NCBI GenBank assembly: GCA_965646445.1
Contig: CBFFZW010000023.1
Coordinates: forward strand, 1-52,662
Origin: UBA11524 sp965646445
GTDB taxonomy: Bacteria > Bacillota > Clostridia > Christensenellales > Aristaeellaceae
Direction of reading: 5' to 3'
DNA: 52,662 bases
The translations under genes and the position numbers were made by a program. Below, in pieces: positions 1 to 6,471 of this stretch (the stretch's first letter is position 1; each line of letters begins with the position of its first letter). The notes under the pieces are model-generated. The model did no database searches and was not told the DNA's origin. It saw only the letters and a program-made list of their open reading frames with translations.

Positions 1-74
1 GTGTAGGGTTTGCCGCGACTCAGTGGCCTTGGGCGGCTCGCGGCGCCGGAAAGGCCTTCCCGCGCAATATAAGG

Positions 75-102
75 AAGCGCGCCGGACGGCAGGCGCTTTT
101 TT
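75..102 (+). terminator. Rho-independent terminator
   Basis: AAGCGC at 75-80 pairs with GCGCTT at 93-98, with an inner GCC/GGC pair (81-83 with 88-90), and the stem runs into six T residues at 97-102. It probably ends a gene lying left of the window. Bases 1-74 hold no start or recognisable protein; two frames stay open but match nothing I know. Confidence 0.6.
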
Positions 103-150
103 GTCAAATCAGAGCTATTCTGGCCCGATAACCTTGTGCTTTTCATCGGG

Positions 151-180
151 TTGCTTTTTCGGCGGCGCGGAGTGATGAAT
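151..180 (+). promoter_or_regulatory. Two-block promoter-like element, copy 1
   Basis: TTGCTTTTTC, nine bases, then GAGTGATGAAT. The same two blocks with the same spacing recur at 2004-2033 (21 of 30 bases identical, all differences in the spacer plus one base). Both copies sit 50-75 bases upstream of a gene start. The left block resembles a -35 box and ATGAAT a weak -10. A dedicated phage-type sigma factor or activator site is possible; this is inference. The leader after it (181-252) contains a GGGGG-CAA-CCCCC hairpin at 193-205 and then the amidoligase ribosome binding site. Confidence 0.45.
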
Positions 181-252
181 GTGTCACGCCGCGGGGGCAA
201 CCCCCGGGCGGGCCGCGGGCGGGAAAAGCCGCCGGGCCGAAAGGAGTACACC

Positions 253-1170
253 ATGGCAGTCAACCACACCAACCCGGCAACCGCCGCCGACCTTTCCCGG
301 GAGACCTTCGGGCTGGAGCTCGAGTTCTTCGGCATGACCCGCCGCGCCGCCGCCGAGGTGGTCGCGACCTTCTTCGGAAGCACAACCCGCCACCGCGGCG
401 GCGTCTACGACAAGTACGAGGTCGAGGACCCCGCGGGCCGCCGCTGGACGGTGGTGTTCGACTCGAGCATCAACGACGCGCCGGACTTCTTCGGCGAGGA
501 GTGCGAGCTGAACAGCCCGGTCCTCGGCTGGGACGACCTCGGCACGGTGTGCAGGCTCATCGAAGCCCTGCGGGCCGCCGGGGCCAAGACGAACGGGGCC
601 TTCTGCGGCATCCACGTGCACATCGGGGACGCGGAGCACACCCCGGCTTCCCTTCGGAACTTGGTCAATCTGGTCAACGCGAACGAGGACCTGCTGACCC
701 TTGCCCTCGGGATCACCCCGGAGCGCCGGAACCGCTGGTGCCGCCCGGTCGACCCGCACTTCCTGCGCCAGCTGAACACCCAGAAGCCCACCAGCCGCGC
801 GGCGATTGCCCGCCTTTGGTACGGCGGAAACGACTGGGAGGCCTGCGCACACGAGCACTACCACTCCAGCCGCTACCGCCTGCTCAACCTGCACAGCCTT
901 TTCCAAGGGAAGGGCATCGAGTTCCGCGCCTTCAACGCCACCCTGAACACCGCCGAGGTTCTCGCCGACATCCAGCTCTGCATGGCCCTTTCGGCCCGCG
1001 CCAAGGCGATCAAGACCGCCAGCCCGGCCCGCCCGGAAACCGACAACCCGAAGTACACCTTCCGGTGCCTGCTCCTGCGAATCGGCATGAGCGGGGACGC
1101 CTTCAAGACCGCCCGCGAACAGCTGATCTGCCGCCTGCCCGGCAACGCCGCTTGGCGCAGGGCGGCCTGA
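253..1170 (+). CDS. Amidoligase family protein (COOH-NH2 ligase)
   Basis: This 305-residue protein is a stand-alone member of the amidoligase family, which has a glutamine-synthetase-like fold and joins a carboxylate to an amine using ATP. Visible family motifs are the acidic pair in GLELEF (E22, E24), D70 in DSSI, E85 in CELNSP, the GIHVHIG metal/nucleotide motif (H121, H123) and EFRAF (E223-R225). The ATG at 253 follows AAAGGAG with good spacing; the longer reading from 136 lacks a ribosome binding site. It heads a plus-strand run that ends with a glutamine-amidotransferase-like gene. In phage-type loci such pairs are thought to build or edit peptide-like amide bonds, but the substrate is unknown. 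Family assignment is confident; the role is inferred. Confidence 0.88.
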   Translation: MAVNHTNPATAADLSRETFGLELEFFGMTRRAAAEVVATFFGSTTRHRGGVYDKYEVEDPAGRRWTVVFDSSINDAPDFFGEECELNSPVLGWDDLGTVCRLIEALRAAGAKTNGAFCGIHVHIGDAEHTPASLRNLVNLVNANEDLLTLALGITPERRNRWCRPVDPHFLRQLNTQKPTSRAAIARLWYGGNDWEACAHEHYHSSRYRLLNLHSLFQGKGIEFRAFNATLNTAEVLADIQLCMALSARAKAIKTASPARPETDNPKYTFRCLLLRIGMSGDAFKTAREQLICRLPGNAAWRRAA

Positions 1171-1315
1171 GCACAGCACGGGAATGGGCGCGGGCCACGC
1201 ACACGGCCCGCCCGCTCCCAAGGACACCCGGCTTCTGAATCGGATGCCCTTGGGAACGGCCCAGCCGCTTCCAAATCAAGCGCCCCGGGCGCACATCCGG
1301 GAGAAGGAGAACACC
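1171..1315 (+). other. Structured leader between amidoligase and next gene
   Basis: This untranslated stretch holds several potential hairpins. GGGC/GGCC-rich arms fold around 1186-1213, and TCCCAAGG near 1216 pairs with CCTTGGGA near 1249. It also carries two copies of a recurring GCTTCnnAATC word (1231 and 1267). A GAGAAGGAG ribosome binding site precedes the ATG at 1316. It could control readthrough into the downstream small genes. Confidence 0.4.
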
Positions 1316-1552
1316 ATGCTTCCAGATCTGACCTTCATCATCCGCTTCACCCACCGCGAACAGGGCGTCGGTGTGCCCGGCTCGGAGGAGGAATTCACCG
1401 GCCTGCCCGAGGCTTGGGAGGCCTTCCGGCTGTTCGCCGAGCCCGACAGCGCCGAGCTGTACTCCGGAATCGAGCTGATCGAACTGAACTGGACCACGCA
1501 CACGGAGCGCCAAATCGCGGGCATGACCTTCGACTCGGTCACGGGCTACTGA
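1316..1552 (+). CDS. Hypothetical 78-residue acidic protein
   Basis: I do not recognise this protein. It has 78 residues, is acidic, has no membrane segment, signal peptide or cysteine pair, and ends in DSVTGY. The ATG at 1316 is chosen because AGAAGGAGA lies eight bases upstream; the reading can be extended to 1184 but only through the structured leader. It lies between the amidoligase gene and another small gene, with a short gap (52 bases) to the next, so the three are probably co-transcribed. Small accessory proteins of this kind are common in phage early regions. Confidence 0.6.
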   Translation: MLPDLTFIIRFTHREQGVGVPGSEEEFTGLPEAWEAFRLFAEPDSAELYSGIELIELNWTTHTERQIAGMTFDSVTGY

Positions 1553-1604
1553 ATCGCCCGCCTGAGCTTCCGAATACACGCGCACAGCGCAGGAGGTAAA
1601 CACC

Positions 1605-1940
1605 ATGGAGAACACCACCACCAATCGTCAGCTTCTGAATCGACTTCAGGCCCTGTGCGAGGGCACGCCCTACGAACTGCGCATCCGGGAGCGGGAGAAC
1701 AGCATCGGCCTGAGCTTCTACACCCGCGCGGACGCTCCCGAATACACGCCCTACATGTGCGTGGAGGACGAGGTGTGCTTCACCGGGAGCTTCCGCATCG
1801 AGGTCCAGACCACCAGCTACGGAGCCCTGCCGCCCGAGGACATCCTGCAGGTTGCGCAGGGCCTGATGACCGCCGCACAGCTGGCCAAGGCCATGCGTTC
1901 GGAAATCCAGCTTGCCGGTTACCGGGTGATCGGTGACTAA
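1605..1940 (+). CDS. Hypothetical 111-residue protein
   Basis: Unrecognised soluble protein of 111 residues. It begins with a Thr/Asn-rich tail, followed by an alternating hydrophobic/charged region that could form beta strands (about residues 22-70) and a C-terminal helix-rich part (78-108). A GGAGG site stands nine bases before the ATG at 1605. A GCTTCCGAATAC copy of the local repeated word lies 39 bases upstream of the start. No catalytic motif or metal ligand set is visible. Its place between the amidoligase and amidotransferase-like genes suggests a shared transcript, nothing more specific. Confidence 0.6.
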   Translation: MENTTTNRQLLNRLQALCEGTPYELRIRERENSIGLSFYTRADAPEYTPYMCVEDEVCFTGSFRIEVQTTSYGALPPEDILQVAQGLMTAAQLAKAMRSEIQLAGYRVIGD

Positions 1941-2003
1941 GCACACGGGGGTGTGCGCTCGGAAATAAAGTTTCACAGGTGCACATAACTGCCCGCTAAC
2001 TGC

Positions 2004-2033
2004 TTGCTATTTCAAGGCAAAAGAGTGATGAAT
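2004..2033 (+). promoter_or_regulatory. Two-block promoter-like element, copy 2
   Basis: TTGCTATTTC, nine bases, then GAGTGATGAAT. It matches the element at 151-180 in both blocks and in spacing. It lies 53 bases before the start at 2087, so the small gene at 2087 and the amidotransferase-like gene at 2483 may have their own transcript. A small GCACAC/GTGTGC hairpin follows the previous stop codon at about 1942. Confidence 0.45.
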
Positions 2034-2086
2034 ACGCTGCCCGCCCGGGCATGGCCCGGAGCTTCAGAATCGAGAGGAGAAGAACC

Positions 2087-2374
2087 ATGACACGCGCCTA
2101 CAAAATTTCCTGCCTGCCCGAAGGCTACTGCAAACTGGCCATCGCCGCCCGAAACTACCTCAGTGACCGTGAGCTCTTTGAAATCGAGGGCAAGTTGGTG
2201 TTCACCGATGACCTTGAGGCCTACCTCGAGGCCAGCGTCGGGACAGCCTGCTGCTGCGATGTGTTCGATTCCCATGCGGCCTTTGAGCGCTGGCTCCTGA
2301 ATTGCGTTGCCGATTGGATCAAGGAGGATCCAACGACGATCAGCGACCTCGACGAGTACATCAACCTCGCCTGA
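2087..2374 (+). CDS. Hypothetical 95-residue cysteine-containing protein
   Basis: This 95-residue protein is not recognised. It contains six cysteines, including a CCC triplet near residue 55, but they are not arranged as a clear zinc finger. The C-terminal half is acidic and ends DLDEYINLA. The ATG at 2087 follows GAGAGGAGAAG; the upstream in-frame ATG at 2051 lacks a ribosome binding site and overlaps the leader. The gene stands between the second promoter-like element and the amidotransferase-like gene, so both are likely on one transcript. There is no evidence for function. Confidence 0.6.
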   Translation: MTRAYKISCLPEGYCKLAIAARNYLSDRELFEIEGKLVFTDDLEAYLEASVGTACCCDVFDSHAAFERWLLNCVADWIKEDPTTISDLDEYINLA

Positions 2375-2482
2375 GCTTGCAAATCAACCCGCCTGACGAT
2401 GGCTCACGGCAAGGGCCGAAACACCCGAAAGGGTGTCGCGGGAGCCCCGGCTTCCCCAATACACCAAAGGAGGATTACCGAC

Positions 2483-3073
2483 ATGTGTGTAATCTGTGCA
2501 TCACCCAAGGGCGTGAGACAGCCCACCCGCTCCGAAATCAAGGCCATGTTCCTGCGAAACCCCGATGGGGCCGGATACATGGTAGCCCGCGACGGCAGTG
2601 TGACCATTCACAAGGGCTTCATGAACCTCGACGAGTTCCTGAATGCCCTCAAGGCTGAACACTTCACCGTGAAGGACAGCGTGGTGTACCACTTCCGCAT
2701 CAGCACACAGGCAGGCATCAACCCGGGCATGACCCATCCGTTCCCGCTCTCCAATCAGCGCGAGGTGATGAAGGCGCTGGATGTACACTGCGGTGTGGGC
2801 ATCGCGCACAACGGCATCATCCGGCTGACCAGCGATCCGGACGAGAAGGAGTACAGCGACACCGCAATCTTCATCGCCGACTACCTCTCCCAAATCATCG
2901 GAAGCCCTTCCGACCTGCACGACCCCGATGTGCTGGAAACCATCCGATGCCTCATAGGCTCTAAAATGGCCATCCTGGACGGCTCGGGCTACATCGCCAC
3001 GGTCGGACAGTTTTTCAATGAGCGCGGCCTGCTCTACAGCAACCTCTACCACCGGGGCACATGGGGCTTCTGA
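2483..3073 (+). CDS. Class II glutamine amidotransferase-like protein
   Basis: This 196-residue protein starts MCVICASP, so after Met removal Cys2 becomes the N-terminal nucleophile that defines class II (Ntn) glutamine amidotransferases. Further family signs are NPDGAGYM near residue 30, a HFRIS...HPFP segment in the middle that resembles the glutamine-binding loop, and GIAHNGII near residue 110. It lacks any synthase partner domain, so it would deliver ammonia or act as an amidohydrolase on its own. AAAGGAGG lies nine bases before the ATG at 2483, which fixes the start at the required Cys2. With the amidoligase at 253 it suggests amide-bond chemistry; the substrate is unknown. Confidence 0.85.
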   Translation: MCVICASPKGVRQPTRSEIKAMFLRNPDGAGYMVARDGSVTIHKGFMNLDEFLNALKAEHFTVKDSVVYHFRISTQAGINPGMTHPFPLSNQREVMKALDVHCGVGIAHNGIIRLTSDPDEKEYSDTAIFIADYLSQIIGSPSDLHDPDVLETIRCLIGSKMAILDGSGYIATVGQFFNERGLLYSNLYHRGTWGF

Positions 3074-3088
3074 ATCGCCGCGCAAAGC

Positions 3089-3124
3089 GCAGCCGCTTTC
3101 CAATGCGAAGGCGGCCGCTTTTTT
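3089..3124 (+). terminator. Rho-independent terminator of the plus-strand run
   Basis: GCAGCCGC (3089-3096) pairs, with one mismatch, with GCGGCCGC (3111-3118), and six T residues follow (3119-3124). It lies 15 bases after the amidotransferase-like stop codon. Between it and 3241 I see nothing except convergent 3' flanks. Confidence 0.65.
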
Positions 3125-3240
3125 GTCTTGCGCAGAAAGCCGCCATGTTGGCCCGTGTCGCGGCTTTGGAATCCGCTGGGCCGTTTGCCCGGCCTCTGGG
3201 GCAAAGGCCTGACAGCAGGCCACGTGCGCCCAACGTGGGC

Positions 3241-3276
3241 AAACGAAAAGCGCCGGGGCATTGTTGCCGCCGACGC
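3241..3276 (-). terminator. Rho-independent terminator of the minus-strand operon
   Basis: On the minus strand GCGTCGGCGGC pairs with GCCCCGGCGC around a six-base loop, with one bulge and one wobble pair, then runs into CTTTTCGTTTG. It lies 20 bases beyond the last gene of the long minus-strand operon, tail to tail with the plus-strand terminator. Confidence 0.55.
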
Positions 3277-3295
3277 TCGTGAATCTGCCGGGATG

Positions 3296-3820
3296 TTACT
3301 TGGCTTCGAGGATGTTCGCTGCCACCTGCACATCACCGCTGTCCGTCATGCGGAAGCGGAGCATGACCGGACTGTCTTTGGAATCGTACCGTGCCGTAAA
3401 GGGCTCGGTCCACAGTTCAGTCAGCCCCGGGCAGGTCTCGTAGGCTTCCGCTCTGTACTCGTCACGGTTCTCAGGGTAAGACTCGCACAGCTTGTAAATG
3501 GCGATCAGCGTGTGCAGCTGATCGGTCATGACCTTTGCCAGCACATCCGCGGCGGTCATGCCGCCAAATCCGCTGGCAGGTCGCAGGGGCTTGCAAATCG
3601 CCCACATTGTGAGCGGCAGCTCCTGCTTCATGAAATCCAGCAGAGCTTCAGCCGTGCCGCAGCTGTCGCAGATGTACACATCCTCGACGTGGCGGCTGAG
3701 GGCGTTGGTTTTCAAATCAGGCTTCATGGTGTCCTGCCCGCAGCGGGGACAGCGCATGTGTTCACCAGCCTGCTGTCTGGCTCTCAAATCATCCAGCCGG
3801 GCGATCATCTTCTCAGTCAT
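3296..3820 (-). CDS. Zinc-ribbon hypothetical protein
   Basis: Unrecognised 174-residue protein and the last gene of the minus-strand replication operon. Two CxxC knuckles (C24/C27 in CPRCG and C51/C54 in CDSCG) form an evident treble-clef or zinc-ribbon module in the N-terminal third. The rest is helical and ends DVQVAANILEAK. The start at 3820 overlaps the end of the upstream gene by eight bases, which indicates translational coupling. A nucleic-acid or protein contact role is plausible for the zinc ribbon, but nothing shows which partner. Confidence 0.6.
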   Translation of the reverse strand: MTEKMIARLDDLRARQQAGEHMRCPRCGQDTMKPDLKTNALSRHVEDVYICDSCGTAEALLDFMKQELPLTMWAICKPLRPASGFGGMTAADVLAKVMTDQLHTLIAIYKLCESYPENRDEYRAEAYETCPGLTELWTEPFTARYDSKDSPVMLRFRMTDSGDVQVAANILEAK

Positions 3821-4700
3821 GCTTCTGCGCCTCCTCGTTCATCTCGCGCCGGATTCGGCGCTGTTCAGCCAGCTTGTTCTTGTGGGCCTGCATCCGATCC
3901 TCGCTCTTGAATGCCGCGTAGCCGTCCAAGTGGCCCATGAGTGTGCGGCGTAGTTCCTTGTAGGCAGCGCCGCCGAAGCCCAGCCGATTCAGCCAGGCGT
4001 TGGCGTGGTACTTGTCCGCTTCGGAATCCAGCCTGCGCGGCAGGACCCGCTTCGCACTCTTGGCAGCCTTGATGCAGGCGCTGATGAGCTGGGAGTAGAA
4101 CACCCATCGGATGGAATCCTGTTCATATGGCAGATCGACCGAAACGGCACCGGCATCGAGGTTCACGCCTGCGACCTGTCCGTTTCGGATGGCGTCATGC
4201 AGCATCGTCTCGAAATCGCTGACGCAGGTCAGGCTGGTTGCTGCAAGGTTCTGAATGTACACCTCATCGATGCGCAGGCAGTTCATCTGCATCATGCGGT
4301 TGATCAGGTCCTGCCGGGCGTACAGCATGTGCATGAGGTTCGTCATGCTCTGTACCGTCCAGTCAGGCTCGTAAATCCGAATGGTTGTCACCGTGATGTC
4401 CTCGGCTGCGGAATCAGCAGGCTCTGCTTTGGCAGGCACTTCCTCCGCAGACGCTTCGGAATCATCTTCCGTCAGTTCAGCGGGCAGCTCGGTAATGTAC
4501 CCGTTTTCCAGCAGGCATTCAGCGGCGGGAAGCAGGGCTTCGCGTTCGCCGCTGACGGATGCGTCTCTGTTCACCGTAATCTCTCCAATCCGGAAGGCGT
4601 AGGTCGGGGTGTACAGATAGACCGCTGGAGCCTGCAGATGCTCGGAGAGCCTGCGGACCATGGCCTTGCGGTCATCGCACTGGGTTGCAATCGTGATCAT
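3813..4700 (-). CDS. Hypothetical 295-residue phage-type protein
   Basis: Not assigned to a family. The N-terminal part (1-75) is mixed alpha/beta, followed by an acidic Glu/Ala/Ser linker (about 76-105) and a helix-rich C-terminal part. The tail (about 265-295) is strongly charged and probably coiled. CAAGGAGGTC lies before the ATG at 4700. It overlaps the downstream zinc-ribbon gene, so the two products are probably made together. Proteins with this general form occur in Bacillota prophage early regions, but I cannot name a function. Confidence 0.6.
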   Translation of the reverse strand: MITIATQCDDRKAMVRRLSEHLQAPAVYLYTPTYAFRIGEITVNRDASVSGEREALLPAAECLLENGYITELPAELTEDDSEASAEEVPAKAEPADSAAEDITVTTIRIYEPDWTVQSMTNLMHMLYARQDLINRMMQMNCLRIDEVYIQNLAATSLTCVSDFETMLHDAIRNGQVAGVNLDAGAVSVDLPYEQDSIRWVFYSQLISACIKAAKSAKRVLPRRLDSEADKYHANAWLNRLGFGGAAYKELRRTLMGHLDGYAAFKSEDRMQAHKNKLAEQRRIRREMNEEAQKHD

Positions 4701-4757
4701 GGGGCTTGACCTCCTTGTTTTAGGGTAGTGACATATACGCTCTACCCGCCGGAAAAG

Positions 4758-4928
4758 TCAAGCGGTAATATGCGGCTTCTGTGCCTGCCGGTGAGAAAAA
4801 TCGAAGAAGCGCAGCTCCTTCTCCATGCGGCAGATGTGCTTTGCAAGATCGCGTCGGTGAATCGGACCGGCGTGCTCCATTTCCCGCTTTGCCGCATCGA
4901 TCTTCTGAATCAGTTCATCGCGTGTCAT
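4758..4928 (-). CDS. Small helical hypothetical protein (56 residues)
   Basis: A 56-residue, very charged, helical protein beginning MTRDELIQKIDAAK. The start at 4928 is preferred over the upstream alternative because GGAGGGAG stands just before it. It lies between a terminator (4938-4975) and the 295-residue gene. No motif beyond heptad-like leucine/isoleucine spacing is visible, so dimerisation through a short coiled coil is the most that can be said. Confidence 0.5.
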   Translation of the reverse strand: MTRDELIQKIDAAKREMEHAGPIHRRDLAKHICRMEKELRFFDFSHRQAQKPHITA

Positions 4929-4937
4929 GCTCCCTCC

Positions 4938-4975
4938 AAAAACAGAAGCAGTCCCGGCGGTTGGGCCGAGACTGC
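4938..4975 (-). terminator. Intrinsic terminator inside the minus-strand operon
   Basis: Read on the minus strand, GCAGTCTCGGC pairs with GCCGGGACTGC around a CCAACC loop and is followed by TTCTGTTTTTGG. It separates the ArpU-like gene from the last three genes, so those may be expressed at a lower level or from their own promoter in 4976-5044, where I see no clear boxes. Confidence 0.6.
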
Positions 4976-5044
4976 GGGTATCACTGTACATCCAGTTTTG
5001 ACAAGCATATCATACCACAAAGACAGGCATGCACACAAGTGCCC

Positions 5045-5491
5045 TTAACTGCCCAATTTGACGACGCTCTCAAATCCCGGCGCGTTGATGATCTCCTCGA
5101 CCGCCTTCAAGGCCCGCCCGTGCATCTTGTAGGTCGAGCGAATATGCAGGTGCATGATCTCCGAAATCTCCTCCCAGCTTTTGAAGGCCAGGTAGCGCAT
5201 TTCAAGCAGCAGCCTGCAGTCCGGGTCGTGGATCTGCTTGAGCACACCGGAAATCTCGGTCTTGAGATCAACGAGGGTGTCGATGGTGCTGTTCAGCAAA
5301 TCCTCGGCCTCCAGAAGCCGGACAATCGTGTCCTGCAGGGAGGTCACGTTGCGGGTGTGCGAGACCACCTCGCCATCATAGGCCGGGGTGATGCGCTGTG
5401 TCAGCGAACGAAGCTGGGACACACGTTCGAGGGTGATATTGATTCTTCGGTCAAGCACCCTCGCCTGATTAAGATACTCCTTGGCGTTCAT
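5045..5491 (-). CDS. ArpU/DUF1492-type phage transcriptional regulator
   Basis: This 148-residue protein has an N-terminal coiled coil (about 1-90) and a C-terminal sigma-70 region-4-like helix-turn-helix (about 95-140, with MRYLAFKSWEEISEIMHLH). This is the layout of DUF1492/ArpU-type phage proteins, which usually control late gene expression or are encoded at the end of early operons. GGGAGGCAG precedes the start at 5491. A strong intrinsic terminator follows the gene. Assignment rests on layout and the helix-turn-helix pattern; target promoters are unknown. Confidence 0.7.
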   Translation of the reverse strand: MNAKEYLNQARVLDRRINITLERVSQLRSLTQRITPAYDGEVVSHTRNVTSLQDTIVRLLEAEDLLNSTIDTLVDLKTEISGVLKQIHDPDCRLLLEMRYLAFKSWEEISEIMHLHIRSTYKMHGRALKAVEEIINAPGFESVVKLGS

Positions 5492-5530
5492 CTGTCTGCC
5501 TCCCTTCCATGCCGTCTCTCTCCGGTCATA

Positions 5531-5722
5531 TCAGAACCTCCTGTGCCTGCCGATGTTTACGTAGCGCTGGAGGCGGGGCTTCTGTTCTTCGGGCTGTGTG
5601 CCCGGCTGCTGCTCTCGCTTCTGTGCCAGCCTGCGCCTGCGGCGTTCCTCACGCACAATGTGCTCAAGCGCCTCACCGACGGTGGGGTCGTAGTAGCCGT
5701 CATGGTTTCTGCGGTAGTTCAT
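5531..5722 (-). CDS. Small basic hypothetical protein
   Basis: A 63-residue protein starting MNYRRNHDGYYDPTVGEA with an Arg-rich central helix (REERRRRRLAQ) and a basic C terminus. The ATG at 5722 is chosen because AAAGGAGA stands before it; the longer reading adds only an unlikely arginine-rich leader. Its first bases overlap the end of the upstream gene. Nucleic-acid binding through the basic helix is plausible, but no family is recognised. Confidence 0.5.
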   Translation of the reverse strand: MNYRRNHDGYYDPTVGEALEHIVREERRRRRLAQKREQQPGTQPEEQKPRLQRYVNIGRHRRF

Positions 5723-5945
5723 GTGCTGTCTCCTTTGCCTTCTCCTCAAGGTACTCGTAAATCGCAGCCAGCAGCCGGATGATCAGCGGATGATTGTTCC
5801 AGCTGGCTGACACAGCAGCGATGTCATTCGCCGCGGTTTCCCACCAGGCAAGCGAGGCCGCCTGATCGGACAGGGGCGGCGGTGACGGGTGTGCGGCGAA
5901 GTATCTGTACGCCGCTCGGAAGATCTGGGTCTCGGCTTCACGCAT
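5700..5945 (-). CDS. Small hypothetical protein (81 residues)
   Basis: An 81-residue helical protein containing a proline-rich stretch (HPSPPPLSDQ) and two tryptophans in WWETAAND. The ATG at 5945 follows GAGGTGA inside the end of the RusA-like gene, which it overlaps by eight bases. It also overlaps the next downstream gene. Short proteins of this type next to RusA are typical of prophage early operons. No functional motif is visible. Confidence 0.5.
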   Translation of the reverse strand: MREAETQIFRAAYRYFAAHPSPPPLSDQAASLAWWETAANDIAAVSASWNNHPLIIRLLAAIYEYLEEKAKETAHELPQKP

Positions 5946-6333
5946 CAAGCTGCGTCACCTCGATTCGGATGCCGGGCCGTGTGCGGGTCCAGCGCTTTGT
6001 GACGGTTTCCCGGCACACCTGTGCGTCATCCCGCCAGAAGCCGACGCGGGTCATGCAGTCCTTGAGGAGCTTTTGCAGGTTGTCTGTGTCGGGGCGGGTC
6101 ACCCGCAGCGCACCCTCACGGTGTGTCTTGCTGGGAAAATACCACTCGACGGTCAGGGCCAGAGCGCCCTCCAGCGGCGTATCAGGCCGGTTGAGCCGCA
6201 GCGCGTGCTCGTATAGCCTGCGGGCTTCCTTCAGACGCGGGGTATCGTAGAAGACCGGTCGACCGCGGCGAATCATCACCTTGTGTTCCTGTGCGGTGAC
6301 GGTCGGGGGAATCATGTCGAGAAAGAAATTCAT
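5938..6333 (-). CDS. RusA-family Holliday junction resolvase
   Basis: A 131-residue protein with the RusA pattern: a short N-terminal strand, VEWYFPSKTHR in the middle, then RPDTDNLQKLLKDCM, whose two aspartates (DTDN) bind magnesium, and a further aspartate in FWRDDAQV. RusA enzymes are dimeric nucleases that cut four-way junctions during phage recombination and replication. GAAAGGAG before 6333 supports this ATG rather than the one 33 bases earlier. It follows the primase-helicase gene across a 138-base structured gap. Confidence 0.85.
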   Translation of the reverse strand: MNFFLDMIPPTVTAQEHKVMIRRGRPVFYDTPRLKEARRLYEHALRLNRPDTPLEGALALTVEWYFPSKTHREGALRVTRPDTDNLQKLLKDCMTRVGFWRDDAQVCRETVTKRWTRTRPGIRIEVTQLDA

Positions 6334-6363
6334 CACGGAAAGCTCCTTTCGGAACGCTTGGTT

Positions 6364-6424
6364 CACTCCTCGTATGGGGGAGGAGTGTAACGAACTCCTC
6401 CCCGTAGAGGGTTGTGGAACACAA
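6364..6424 (-). promoter_or_regulatory. Mutually exclusive hairpins between primase-helicase and RusA genes
   Basis: Three arms share complementarity: CACTCCTC (6364-6371), GGGGAGGAGT (6377-6386) and ACTCCTCCCC (6394-6403). The middle arm can pair with either neighbour, ten perfect pairs on one side and about eight on the other. A further GTTGTG-GAA-CACAAC hairpin lies at about 6410-6424. There is no T-run, so this is not a simple terminator. It could be an attenuator-like switch or a processing site within the operon. Confidence 0.4.
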
Positions 6425-6471
6425 CGCTATATATATAGACGTTCCGTTCCGTTTGCGACCAAATCGTGCAG

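Noticed and set aside
2..174. Possible gene entering from the left edge
   Set aside because: Two frames are open for over 100 bases, but a terminator lies at 75-102 and neither translation looks like protein; the first frame stops at base 6.
184..1227. 347-codon minus-strand frame opposite the amidoligase
   Set aside because: Ala/Gly/Val-rich shadow translation; the plus-strand product carries every amidoligase motif.
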